DNA from: Bremia lactucae
Taxonomy: Eukaryota; Oomycota; Peronosporomycetes; Peronosporales; Peronosporaceae
Length of the DNA stretch: 64,000 bases
Assembly: GCF_004359215.1 (NCBI RefSeq)
Contig: NC_090621.1
Location: forward strand, 278,962-342,961
Direction: 5' to 3'
Shown here: piece by piece, positions 1-10,754 of the stretch
Numbering within the stretch: the first letter of the stretch is position 1
Layout: each line of letters starts with the position of its first letter
Program-made: the position numbers and the translations under genes
The notes under the pieces: model-generated
What the model was told of the DNA's origin: nothing
Seen by the model: only the letters and a program-made list of their open reading frames with translations
The model's database searches: none

Positions 1-383
1 GGCTATCAGCCATCGTATCCCTTACATGTCTTAAGACACTAAATCGCGTCGCGAGAAACTCCTTTTCTGGTTTCCGAACGGTAAAAGGGTTACTATCGGC
101 AAGCCTATCGGCCAATTCTCCCCCACCAAGCCCTGAAACACGCAGTGGTATCGTTAATGGAACGCGCGAGTGGGTAAGACCGTTTATATAAAACAGAGTA
201 TAGCCGGTAGAGGCATAAACAGCGTTATTTAACGCAAATTCCCTTACTGGGAGCATTGAGCTCCAGCGCTTTGGTGTCTGAGCACACACGCTGCGTAAAA
301 CGTCTTCAATGATGCGATTGACACGTTCAGTTTGATTTTTTGACCATCGGTCTGCAGATGGTCCGCAGTGAACATATCCAATC

Positions 384-920
384 TTATGTCAAGCACTCGT
401 AAAATTGATTTTTAGAAATTACCCGCGAAACGGGGTCCCGATAAGAGACAATCGCCACTTGCAAACCATGGTGTCGAAACACGCGATCGATAAACAGCTT
501 AGCTGTACCCTCTCCATCAATGGAATCCGGGACGGCCGCGAAGTGAGCCATTTTGCTTAAACGGTCAACAAAGACCACTATACCGGAGTTACCGGCTGAA
601 TCTTTCGGTAGCCCAAAAACAAAATCCATACCAATGAACTCCGAGCATCCTTTGGGAACGGGAAGACTCGCCAGTGGCGCAGCAGCATGCGCCGAGGGTT
701 AAACCCGTTGACAAGTTTCACATGTGCCAACATATGTGCTGACCCATTTATAAAATTTGGGCCACCAATAACTCTGGCTTATAGAACCGTAGGTCTCTTC
801 TCTACCGAGATGACCACCGAGGACAGTATCGTGTGCCTCATAGAGGATTCGGTATTTCAGATCCTCATCACGAGGAACAGCGACACGCGGAGGGTCCGCA
901 GTGGCCGTGCAATAAAGCAA
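384..920 (-). pseudogene. Integrase fragment of D1 (zinc-binding and catalytic core)
   Basis: The piece at 699-920 (minus) is an H2C2 integrase zinc-binding domain: GHLGREET, then WWPKFYKW, then a CETCQRV ending. The piece at 384-629 is the start of the catalytic core, with MDFVFGLP and VFVDRLSKMAHF around the first Asp. The frame breaks between the pieces and after RVFRHHGL. The C-terminal part (1-383) shows no intact frame. It would insert the element cDNA into host DNA. It is not functional here. Confidence 0.85.
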
Positions 921-1015
921 CAGGTCGTTATCGATAGAAGATCGATGTTACCTTGCACGCAAACGTGACGGCAATTTAATACCTGAATCAGAGTTCTTGA
1001 GAGTTTGTAGCAGAG

Positions 1016-2567
1016 CTACACAAAGTTCATCCTTGACGTAAGCCGAACGGATTTATTCAGGAAAGGCGACGAGATAGTCATTAAATGAGAAAGCTCATAA
1101 TTCGGCCTGCGTGATAACGCATCGGCCAAAGCATTCTGCTTGCCGGGTTTATACTTCACCTCGAAGTTGTATTCCGCAATAAAGGATAGCCATCGGGCTA
1201 TTCTCTGTGAGATTTGGGGCGACTTAGTCGCAGTGCGTAATGACGCGTGATCTATATAAATCACAAACGGCTTAGAGCCGAGCAGATGAACTCTGAATTT
1301 GACGAGAGCATACTTCATAGCACGTTACTCTTTTTTATGAACTGGGTAGTTATTTTCCGCAGCTTCAAGCTGTCTAGGCTCGAACGGAATAACGCGTTCG
1401 TGCACCTCAACATCTGTTTGTAACAGAGCACTGCCAATGGCAAAATCTGATGCGTCATAGACGACACTGAAAGGCCAATTTGAGTTTGGCAGTGCCAGAA
1501 TCGGGGCATGGATAAGACTATCCTTAACTGCTCGAAAAGCATTATTTTCGGTGCTAGTCCAGCACCATTCTGTATCCTTCAAGGAGATTAGATAATGGCC
1601 TAGCGATATCAGCGTAATTTTCGCTATATTTGTGTGAACAATTGCCGAGACATAACTACTTACGCAAATCCTTTTGGTTTTAGGAACCGGCCAATCTACT
1701 GTGGCTTTTACTTTAGAGGGATCCGCTTTAAGGCCTCGCTTTCCAATAAAGCATCCTAAAAAAGCAATTTCGTCTGCGCCAAAAATGCATTTAGATGCAT
1801 TGGCATACAATTTGTTTGTGCGCATGCATTCGAGCACTGCTCGCAAATGGTCGAAATGGCTCTCCATATCCGACCGACCCTGCTCCGCACGACTATGGAC
1901 AAAAATGTCATCGAGATTAGTCTGTGCGTAACCTCGATGAGGCGAAACAGTTGTGTCACTAAAAGATTTAATATTGCCGGGGTGCTTAAAAAGCCGTTGT
2001 GGCATAACCAACCACTCCCATAACTTGCCGCTTGGGGTGCTAACCGCTGTAAGCGGGATATCACTAGCTCGCATGAGTATTGGTAGTAACCATCGACTAA
2101 GTCCAATGCACTGTACATTGTACATCCCACCATATTGTTCTGAGGAACATCCTTTCTAAAAATGGGGGTTTGTGCTGGTATAGTGGCAGCATTAAGCTTA
2201 TTATAAGAATGTACAATGCGCCATTTACGATTTGGCTTTTTGACACAAAATGCCGGTGTCGAATGAGGAGATTTGCTCTCTCGTACCATTCAAGCCAAGT
2301 GCTTAACACGGAAGAAATCGTCAATGACGTCACACTGCTCCCTTGGTAAAGGCATTGTCTTGTGACATAGTATTTGGTTCCCGGAACTAAGTCAATTTCA
2401 TGACGAGCACCTCTATCCGGAGGTAAAACAGATGGTGGGTTATTAAATACCACATCATAAAATTCCTTAATTAAGGAATAAAAGGGACCCGTAGAATCTT
2501 TAAGGATCGATGACCCATTTTGCGCACTAAGTGCAGCTTTTTGTGTCATCCAGGACAGCTTCGTCAA
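1016..2567 (-). pseudogene. Reverse transcriptase-RNase H remnant of D1
   Basis: The RT is spread over overlapping minus-strand frames from 2567 to 1325. These give PHSTPAFCVKKPNRKWRIV, a LDLVDGYYQ palm segment, an N-LDDIFVHSRAE stretch where family members have YFDDVFVHS, and the connection segment KADPSKVKATVDWPVPKT. RNase H follows at 1016-1318, with YIDHASLRTATKSPQ, YKPGKQNALADALSRR and a preceding YDASDFAIGSALLQ. At least three frame changes separate the segments. The family role is copying element RNA into DNA. This copy is dead. Confidence 0.88.
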
Positions 2568-2780
2568 GAAGTGACGATGCGTTTAACTCCACCATAGTCG
2601 AATGTTCACCATTTCCGATAAGTCACCAGCTTTCAAGGCTCGACCGCACTCATCAATAGACATTTCGTCTAGCTCTAAAAGAGCATGTAAGGAGGGAATT
2701 ACCGCAAGTCTAACTTCCCCCTCAATGATACCGGTTACGCCATTTACAAGAGTATGTACCCCAGGCTCACTCGTATCACT

Positions 2781-3371
2781 TTATGAGGGTATACACGCGT
2801 CGTGTCCACCCTGTCTTGGAGTGGAGCCAATACGCCTCTTAGAGGCCGGGACATTGACGTCCCCGGGTTTTCCAGCCTGTATTGGTTCTATACAAAAAAT
2901 AGTGTCTAATTTGTCATCCGACAAGGAGTTGGGTAACTCAACTTCTTTATTCAGCGAACGTTTACGTGTCGCTTCACGTGCATTAGGAGGGTTTGACCCA
3001 AAACGCCCTGGCGAACTGCCAATAGTGTCAGTATTGACACTCAGAATGGTGCCACCTCGGCCGACCACACTCGGTGGACTTAGACGTGCCACTCCACGTA
3101 TCTCAGGGATATTGCACCCTTGAGGTCCTGGCGAACCGCCAACAGTGTCACTACTGATACTCAGTAGGATGCCACCTCGGCCGACCATACTCGGTGGACT
3201 TTGACGTGCCACTCCACGTATCTCAGAAATATTGCACCCTTGATGATTCGGCCTTAGGCCAACAATGCTTCCAGCATTTAGTGATTCGTTATTATAACGA
3301 GTGTCGCTCGACGGAGTACGTGCCGTTCCACGTATTTCTGCTGAGTCGGGCTCAGAATTAATTTTTAGCAT
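2781..3371 (-). pseudogene. Spacer polypeptide between protease and RT of D1
   Basis: An open minus-strand frame of 196 codons lies between protease and RT. It has no recognisable enzyme domain. It is built on a 40-residue repeat (see 3001-3360) rich in Gly, Pro, Ser and Arg, with the recurrent motif NI(P/S)EIRGVAR. It may be a linker of the polyprotein. Function unknown. Confidence 0.6.
3001..3360 (-). repeat. Three in-phase 120-bp tandem repeats
   Basis: Units are 3001-3120, 3121-3240 and 3241-3360. The first two are very similar (each ends with the same string before position 3120/3240). The third is clearly diverged but aligns along its length. The period is 40 codons, so copies add or drop without shifting the frame. 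A degraded related piece lies in D2 near 17330-17400. Confidence 0.85.
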
Positions 3372-3513
3372 TCGAGTCTATCAACTCAGACATGCCAATG
3401 TCTAAAACACTGACAGACTCATTTGATGATCCGCGCCAATAGCGCTTTTGTTGCTTAGCAAAGGTGGGTTCATGACTCTCTAAAACTTAGCTAGGAACAT
3501 TGCGCGTGGCGCT

Positions 3514-3858
3514 TCAGGTCTTAGACCTCCAATCGATCCATGGCTCATGGTGTTCTAACCAGGCCATACCAAGGATGAGATCATATATCGAATCCAAATC
3601 AAGGGCGAGACAGCGTTCCATTCTGTCAAAGTGCAGAAACTCTATACCTAAGTTCAATGGAACTTTGGGAAAAGGTACACGAGTCCCAGTCGCTAAGGGA
3701 ACAGGTATTGTATCACCTTCATGCGCTCTAAGCGCCTCAACGTATTGTTTACTTCCTTCAAGGGAAAGGCATCGAGCATAATTGCTAGACGCTCCTGAGT
3801 CAATTAAAATTGACCACGGCTTATCAAAGACCTTTACAGTCGCTTGAGCGACTAGCAA
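3514..3858 (-). pseudogene. Retropepsin-type protease fragment of D1
   Basis: A 114-codon minus-strand frame contains the aspartic protease catalytic motif ILIDSGASSNYA. The flap-to-C-terminal signature YDLILGMAWLEHHEPWIDW is typical of Ty3/Gypsy polyproteins. This domain processes Gag-Pol. The frame is short but has its key Asp, so this is one of the better preserved parts of D1. It ends in a stop before the repeat spacer. Confidence 0.85.
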
Positions 3859-3980
3859 GCCAGGCTTGTACTCTCGCCCCGTGCCATTGAGTATCGAGCT
3901 TATCGGGGCTAGGTTCTGTTTATTCTCATCTCCTTGAGGTTCAACAGAGCCTTGCTCTTCCCCAATAGGGCGCCCCGCAC

Positions 3981-4869
3981 CTACTGGGTATCGACGTTTT
4001 CCCGCACTGTACCAGATCTCTGGTATAGGTCGGAGTTGGAGCTCTTTCGAGCTTTACGCGAATTCCGAAGAGGGCAGGCAGGGCGTAAATGTTTCTTGCT
4101 TCCGCACATATAACATCTACGAATGGTCTTATGCTGTTCCACAGCTTGAAGAACCTCTTCTCCTTCCTCAACGAGGCTTAAATCCATAGGTTCCGCTCTA
4201 TTAGACGGAACTCATGTGCTCGATGAGCTTGTTCGGTAAACAGGCGTGCTAACGCGAGCAGACTTAAAGTCAAACTCGGCGCGTAGCGCTATTGCAACTG
4301 CCTCTTCGAACGTGACGTTGCTAGATCAGTCTGCGTCGCCATTGCAATTTCGCAACCGCGTCAGATCCGCGTTCTTCGCTGTTTTTTGCGCGAGGTCGAT
4401 CAATTCGCTCAGCGATCCTAGCGCTAGGCGTGTGCCACTACGGTCAAAGGGTTAGTGGCCTGTGTTTTGACAGGTATTGCACTTCGCAAAATCGCCTATA
4501 ACTAAAGGAGCAAGGTTTGTCGCTTTTTCCATACGACAGGTCCATTTATTCGGCCTCCGACTTTTTGTCGTCTCGGTGAACAATAAGCTCCCAGAGGAGA
4601 CGAAAACATTTTCAGGCTTCAGTTCACCTGTTTTGCTACAGAGATGTCTCTAATTTCATTCAATGACCGCAAAACCCGTGATGAAGATATTGCGTTCATC
4701 AATTGGATGACTCATGATACAGCTCACAAAGCATCGTGTATGTTGGGCAACAGTGGAAAGATCATGCTTGCTCTGCTTCAGATCCAGAATCTCTGCTTGA
4801 GGCATGAATTTGGCACTTGACAGCTCTAAGACTTGTCTGAGCCCCTTATACGACCCGAAAAATATAGGT
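3981..4869 (-). pseudogene. Gag remnant of D1 with CCHC knuckle, cut by A1 insertion
   Basis: A nucleocapsid zinc knuckle is visible at 3981-4187 (minus): CYMCGSKKHLRPAC, spacing C-x2-C-x4-H-x4-C. Upstream, at 4700-4869, a retrotransposon-gag segment can be read (LDLKQSKHDLSTVAQHTR) that matches the A1 gag segment LLKLKQGKRDFHAYAQHIQ. The reading stops abruptly at 4869, next to the TGTAACGGGG end of the A1 LTR. The gag between these parts is degraded. Confidence 0.75.
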
Positions 4870-5293
4870 TGTAACGGGGTGTATCGCTACATGAAATTAA
4901 CACTTAACGGTTTTAATTAATATATTTTTTAAGAGGTAGGTAATATTTGGAGAATATTATCAAATGTAGTAATATACGAAAAGATTATCCATTAGTAGAT
5001 GTAGTTCATTATATCTACTAGTTCCGCGGTCCAGTCAGCACCGGACGCGCGCAAAGAGAAAGACAGATAAGACTTTATTACATGTGTTGTATTAGCGTAT
5101 AGCTCGTTTTGAATCGATAGAAACAGAAGAACTTAATTATATCATGTAAAATTTACTTCTAGCCCTCTCGAAAGCAATTTTATTATTAAATTCTTCCTCT
5201 GCATGTACTAGTGTGCGTGAGGCACCACTTGCACTGTAGCAGTGCGAAGTGGACTTGTACTGAAGCAGTACAAGTCGGTAGTGCCCCGTTACA
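4870..5293 (+). repeat. 5' LTR of A1 (424 bp)
   Basis: It starts TGTAACGGGG and ends CCCCGTTACA, a 10-bp inverted terminal repeat. Similar LTRs lie at 10755, 26751 and 33813. Near its 3' end (about 5230-5275) are two consecutive hairpins. The left flank is TAGGT. Confidence 0.9.
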
Positions 5294-5314
5294 CCTGGTC
5301 GCACTTTGTAATCT
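5294..5314 (+). other. Probable primer-binding site of A1
   Basis: Directly after the LTR lies CC-TGGTCGCACTTTG. The same bases follow the A2 5' LTR on the minus strand (33792-33812). TGG two bases after the LTR fits pairing with a tRNA 3' CCA end. I cannot name the tRNA. Confidence 0.6.
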
Positions 5315-5340
5315 GTCCAAAGACCACACTTCTATCATCA

Positions 5341-6340
5341 AACATGGACATGTTCGATGATAATGGAAATACATACCACGTCCGCGTGATAGCTACTCCT
5401 TTCTAAGTGACATAGAAAGGAGTGCGGTCGAACGAATGAGTTCGACCGTAGGGAATGATGCCATCTTGGCCATGCTGTCCAGTTTGGACAGAGATCCATT
5501 TAGCCATCGCCAAGTTTTTACAACATGTACTTGACGAGGCGAAGGAGAAGGTAGCCTTGCTTAATCAGCAAGGCTCTCAACAGGCAGAACTGTTGAGGTT
5601 ACAATAGGTACAGACCGTACGTGCGATAACGCACACGCGTCATCCCGAAACCTTAAAGATCGATATAGGGAAGTCGAAAGAAACTCTCTCTTAAGATGGT
5701 TTGTCGAGTTGGACGATGCCATAAGGACTTGTCATATCGTCGACGAGCAAATGCAAGTCGCATTTGCTCAATCAAATTTGGCAGGTTGTGCCAAACCTTG
5801 GGCACTAGGCCTTAAATTGCGCGACCCATACATCTTTGGGTAGTTAGAGGCTTGTAAAGCTCGGCTTAAACAGACGTTTGAATTGCCTAGGGCTGAGTTA
5901 AGAGCTCGATCAGAGCTTCTAAAACTCAAGCAAGGCAAGCGTGATTTTCACGCGTATGCCCAGCACATACAAATCTTCGCGACTTGTATCACGAACAACC
6001 CAGTTCACGAATACACGTTGATTATGGTGTTCCTGTAAGGTTTTACGGATTGTCCCGTAAAGACGCACCTATGTCGCTTGGAACTGAATATGCTTGAAGA
6101 AGCAATGTTCGTTACGGAACAAGAGGACTTTAGCTTGAGACAGGCTTAACCTAGTCGTCATCGTATCATCCTCCAAGACGACACGAGCTGGTAGGTCCAG
6201 ACCTTCGGATCTCTCTTCTGTCGAAAACGAGGGACCGCGCTTTTCGAACAATAAGTGATTCCAGAAATGCAATCGCTGTTAAAAGTTAGGTCACTAGGCT
6301 CATTGGTGTAGTGCCCCACGCCCAGTACCGAGAGGTACTG
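5341..6340 (+). pseudogene. Gag remnant of A1
   Basis: The plus strand encodes a capsid-like gag segment (LLKLKQGKRDFHAYAQHIQ near 5915-5970). At 6240-6310 a zinc knuckle keeps its C-x2-C-x4-H-x4-C residues, though stop codons lie between them. The minus-strand gag of A2 (33000-33780) is the homologous copy. The segment is unusually rich in short perfect hairpins (5395-5423, 5425-5448, 5553-5575, 5576-5597, 5744-5768 and others). Confidence 0.78.
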
Positions 6341-6439
6341 AGTGGAATGATGGACCGAATGCCAAAAAGGGCAACGTTCGCGGGTCCGACGTTGTTGCGA
6401 ACTCGCCACAGCGAGGCGGGACGCCAAGTAAAGTCGGGG

Positions 6440-6940
6440 TCAGTAGGGGCGCAACGCCCTACTGATCTAGAAACCTCAAGAGAATTTGCAAATCTCTTGG
6501 CTAAAGTTGCTCCAGACACACAATCATTGTGTGTCTCTGCACCTGGTGATGAGGTATTCCTCATCACCTTGAAAACTAAAAGTGACAAATGATTCGTCAC
6601 TTAAAGCCCTATGGACTTTGGAGGGTCGAATAACTTTATTTGTCGCCAGTCGCTAGAGAGACGTAGGCGTAAATATGTTGACCGCGACATCCGTCCAACG
6701 AGGATGACGATGAGTCGAGCGAAAGGGGCATCGATAACAGTAATGAAACGCGTAGTTAATTTCAGCACACATTAAAGATTTACAGTACGATGGTGATTTC
6801 ATCGTACTGGATTTTAATGACATATTTGATGTCATCCTAGGTTTACCTTGGCTCAGAAAATATAACCCAAATATTAGCTAGCAGCATCGATCCGTAAAGA
6901 CGCCTTCTACTTGTTCATCAGATGGCCATATGATGAGCGT
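6440..6940 (+). pseudogene. Protease region of A1
   Basis: Readable pieces match the A2 protease: an R-QSLE-R...YV-RDI segment at 6640-6700 and the LGLPWLRKYNPNIS motif at 6835-6880. The catalytic DSGA block is not intact. The stretch 6440-6602 is an array of five perfect hairpins spaced about 36 bp apart. Confidence 0.65.
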
Positions 6941-7349
6941 CTTGGAGCGTCCGCAAGCGTGTGGATGTACTACAATTGAGTGCGATGGCCTCGCTGCACA
7001 AGATGCTAGTGTGATTATTAATTACATTGTGGAGTCAGCTGCCGGCGGCTGTACGACTGCACAGGCAGCGCAGAAGGTCCACCACTCGAATTAGTCGTGT
7101 GGATTGAGTCATGAATGTACGCCTAGCGGGCGACATTTAAGGAATTTACCGGTTGTCCAATAAGGACAACACGATGATCCTAGGTCGAGTAGAAAGTCGA
7201 CCGTAGATGACTCGACTGTGATAGCGCAATCACAGTCGAAAGACGTTCAGGGAATAAGTCCCCACTTACTTCAGGAGAAAGCTCCTCAAATAGTTCATGC
7301 TGAAGTGACTTGACTTCATCATCGCGAGAAATTAATCCCTCGGCAGCAT

Positions 7350-9088
7350 GTGGGTAAATCACAGGAAGAAACCGAGACATTGAATGTCTTGGTTAATGAC
7401 GCATCAAGAGTAGGCGTCTATACTCTTGATCTGTATGCGCCTTCAAAATTAACATCGGAGATAATTCAATCACCAACCCTAGAACCTAAACGGTTCTTGA
7501 GGGATCTGCATAGTGTTAGAAGAAAGCAGATCTGCTTACGCGTCACAGAGGACGAATACGCAACCGGTATTCGGTCAGCGTTAATTTTTGCAAAGAACGA
7601 ACGGGTTCTCAGCAGCTCATCGATGGACGAAAGTGTCTTCGATGTGAAGAATCGGATTAATAGATATACTACTCAATCATGGGAGCCACTAAAGACCTAT
7701 TATTTATACAAGGGTTTGATGGACTTCCTAAAAGCATTCTCTGAAGCAGTTCCATGCGAGTTGCCTAAAGATATAGTCACTCGACATGAAATCGAGCTCA
7801 AACCGGGCTCGAAGTACTGTGTCATGAAGCAGTGACCACTGCCTCGTGAACAAATACTTGCGATCGATAAATTATTTATCGATCGATTGAAGCGGGCCAT
7901 GCAAGAGAATCCACCTCCTCACGTTGCTCTCCGATCTTCTGTGTGCGAAAGTTTACAGGAGGGTGGCAGATAGTGCACGCATTCAATTAGCTGAATGCTG
8001 CAGCGGTACCGGCCCAAACGCCGATATCTAAAAAGACGTAATCATAGATGGTATGTCCAAGAAAACCATCTTTTCGACTATTGATCTGATGGATTGATTG
8101 TATCAGATCCCTATGCGTGAAAAGGCATCCCGTACACAGCAGTGAGCACATCCAGTGGGAATAACTAGTAGTGCCACAGGGCTTAGTAACGCCACTGCGA
8201 CATTCATCACATGCGTAACCAAACTGTTGAGACCGGTGCGAGAATTCGCACCGAGTTACTTTGATGATGAATTCATCCATATCCCGGCTACGGATGACTA
8301 CATCATCAAAGTAACGACGGACTTGAAGGTTCATTAAACTCACGTTCGTCAAGTTCTTATACTTATGTGAAGCACAATTTGTACGAAAATTTCAAGAAGT
8401 GTATACTCGCCGCAAGCGAATACCACTTCTTGGGTGCATCGTCGGTAAACACGGCGTGTGCGCTGAATCCGAAACGATCAAGGCAATTACCGACTGGCCA
8501 GTTCCAGTTGAACTTAATGGACTTAGAAGTTCCTTGGGTTAGCGGCGTGCTTGCACAAGTATTCACGCAATTATGCCGAGATGACAGTTCATCTCTCTTG
8601 TCTCTTGAAAAAAGACGAGATATCGTTATGGAAAGCTGATTGTCAGCGTTCATTTAAAGGTTTTAAGCCAAGCTAATGCAATCGTCCATCTTGGCGACTG
8701 CAGATTAAGACAGACCATTCCGTGTGGTCTGCGACGCCAGCGATTTTGCAATCGCTGTGCGTTAATGCAATACGATACAAACAGCGCAGAGCGCGTCGTC
8801 TGTTACATATCGCGTCAGCTGCAACCAGCTGAACGCAAATTGTCAGTGCATGACAAAGAATTCCTTGACATGAAATATGCACTGGCTAAGATTAGGGTCT
8901 ATCTTCTCGGAAATAGACCGTTCATCTTATATGCGAACCATGCGTCATTACGCACGGCCGTAAACAGCCCACACCTCTCGCAAAGAAGGCGAGGTGGCTA
9001 TCCTTCTTCGCGAAATATTTTTTTTTTCGTGGAATACAAACCAGAACGACTTAATGTCGTCGCTGATGCGTTACCACGCCGACTATAA
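7350..9088 (+). pseudogene. RT-RNase H remnant of A1
   Basis: The frame 7350-7835 is the linker and N-terminal RT part, including TRHEIELKPGSKYCVMKQ just before the RT fingers. The palm is readable at 8150-8340 and contains the SYFDDEFIH catalytic motif (YxDD type). RNase H is at 8690-9088, with DKEFLDMKYALAKIRVYL and ANHASLRTAVNSPHLSQ. Frameshifts separate the parts. The usual TDHASLR has become ANHASLR, so a catalytic-site residue is changed. Confidence 0.82.
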
Positions 9089-9139
9089 AAAAAGAAGATC
9101 CATTTGTATGTATATATCTAATTAATCCCCAATTACGAG

Positions 9140-9905
9140 TCGGCTGCGCACGCCAACAGTGAAATTCATTCTACTGTTGCAGCTCTCACTACGAGTGTTC
9201 CGTCATCAACTTTGTTTGATGACATAAAGAAAGCCTTCACAGAAAAAGAGCTTCTGCGTTTAATGGATCATCTGATGAATACATCAAATAAATATTGTAA
9301 AGATTTAACGGCTTCAAATCGATCGTCATCCGATCGATACACAACACGCAACTGCTTACTGTACTAAACAGCCGTTGCCAGCGACATTCCACGTGACGTC
9401 GTCCCAACTCACAATGACTTGCGTTTGCGCATCATGTATGATGTCACGATGCACCAATAAGTGGGCATAGTGGACGTGAGACTACTAGTCTCACAAAAAG
9501 TCACGACTTTTACTGGCCTCGCCAGTATCAGTTCGTGCGCAAGTACATTCGCGCTTGCGAGGTATGTCAGCGGGTGACGCCTAGCCTTTCATCCCGTGCA
9601 CCTGTCCAACCTCTATCACTTTCGGCAGAATGTTTGCAGTCCGTATCTATGGACTTTATCTTCGGATTTCTCACTGACGATGAAATCTAAGGAATCCTTT
9701 TTTTGTAGACATATTCAGCAAGACGGTTAATCTTGTTGCAGTACCAGAGTCGATAACGGCTCCGGGCTGTGCCCGTGTCTTCATCGACACGGTATTCAAA
9801 CTCCACGGTTTACCCCGTGAGCTAGTCTCGGATAGAGACCCACGGTTCACGGCGGAGTTCTAGCAATCCGTGTTCCGAGGGATCGGATCACGGCTGGCTA
9901 TGTCA
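9140..9905 (+). pseudogene. Integrase remnant of A1, truncated
   Basis: In shifting frames one reads YWPRQYQFVRKYIRACEVCQR (zinc-binding end, about 9515-9575), MDFIFGF at 9650, and LVSDRDPRFT-like sequence at 9820-9860. Similarity to the A2 integrase at 29490-29900 ends at about 9905. That marks a deletion or recombination breakpoint. Confidence 0.72.
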
Positions 9906-10754
9906 GTTACGAACAGCTCACTTTGTCATGTTTGTTTGGCTTACGATTGGAATTGGTAATCGACCGGAGCAAGTGACAATTCCTTCGCTCATGACGCTAA
10001 GAAAAACTTTTTTGAAGCGGCTTCTGCAATTTCATGTTCCCAGTGAGCCATCTTGTGCAAAGCATTGCCTGTGTCGATCGCTATCAAGGTGCTGAATGAC
10101 TAAATACTGCTATCGACGGTGCGCAGTAAGCCTTGCACGGAAAGCTTTAAAGATGTACGTCTTGTTTCGACAGCCTGTTCTTACGCTCGCCTTAAACTCT
10201 ACGTTGTGGGATTCTGCGTAATACTAGAGCATTTGAGGGAGCTAAAGCCGTTTGCCTCCAATTTGCTGTCAATCGTCGGAAACTGAGATGATGAAAAGGC
10301 CATGAAGCTCGTGTTGGCGCCAGTAAAACGAGGGGCTGCAGCCGCATCTGCAGTGAAAAAGCGTCAGGTCAAAGAAAGTAACATTGCCTATGTTTCAACT
10401 ACCAGTAGCTGGAAGAGATTGTATCATGGCATTAAAATTAGATTAAAACTGATTTTTTTCAAGTAGCGTCGCATTTTTCAAGCTAGCGCAAATATTTTGA
10501 CAGGATAATATTCTTCAGAAAAATATCTTCATCTTCTCTCTAGAAGCACCACGAGACCAGCCTATTGAAAGATGCTTCTATAATATACACCAGAGCGCGT
10601 GATGCTATTGTCTTATTGACCGAGGTCGTACGGCTCTGCACTGCGAAAAAAAGTTTCGCTTTATCACAAAAAAGCCATTTGGTGAGATTGCCTTCTTACA
10701 ACATTTGAGGAAGCGAATAAGGTCGACGTCCTTCAGTTGCGCCAACACCCATTG
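9906..10754. other. Unassigned stretch between A1 and A3
   Basis: No retroelement domain is recognisable. A small plus-strand frame of 54 codons (10302-10466) encodes a basic peptide starting MKLVLAPVKRGAAA. I cannot identify it and no start context or neighbour supports it. It may be a scrap of host or element DNA trapped between A1 and A3. Confidence 0.4.

Larger units (their letters stand above)
1..4869 (-). mobile_element. Decayed Ty3/Gypsy retrotransposon D1 (3' end outside window)
   Basis: On the minus strand the domains run gag zinc knuckle, protease, repeat-bearing spacer, RT, RNase H, integrase. This is the Ty3/Gypsy order, with integrase after RNase H. Every domain carries frameshifts or stops, so it is a relic. 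The 3' part leaves the window at base 1. The gag end is cut at 4869/4870 by the family A LTR of element A1, so D1 was there first. The gag reading resumes nowhere visible. The D2 relic at 14950-17516 is a second copy of the same family. Confidence 0.85.
4870..9905 (+). mobile_element. LTR retrotransposon A1 (family A), 3' truncated, inserted in D1
   Basis: A family A Gypsy element in plus orientation: 5' LTR 4870-5293, primer-binding region from 5294, then gag, protease, RT, RNase H and integrase relics. It ends at about 9905 inside the integrase core, where similarity to copy A2 stops. No plus-oriented 3' LTR was found. The LTR at 10755 has the opposite orientation and different flanking bases, so it is not its partner. 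Many stops and indels are present. Confidence 0.82.

Noticed and set aside
3001..3360. CRISPR-like array
   Set aside because: The units are contiguous 120-bp coding repeats without spacers, inside a eukaryotic retrotransposon.
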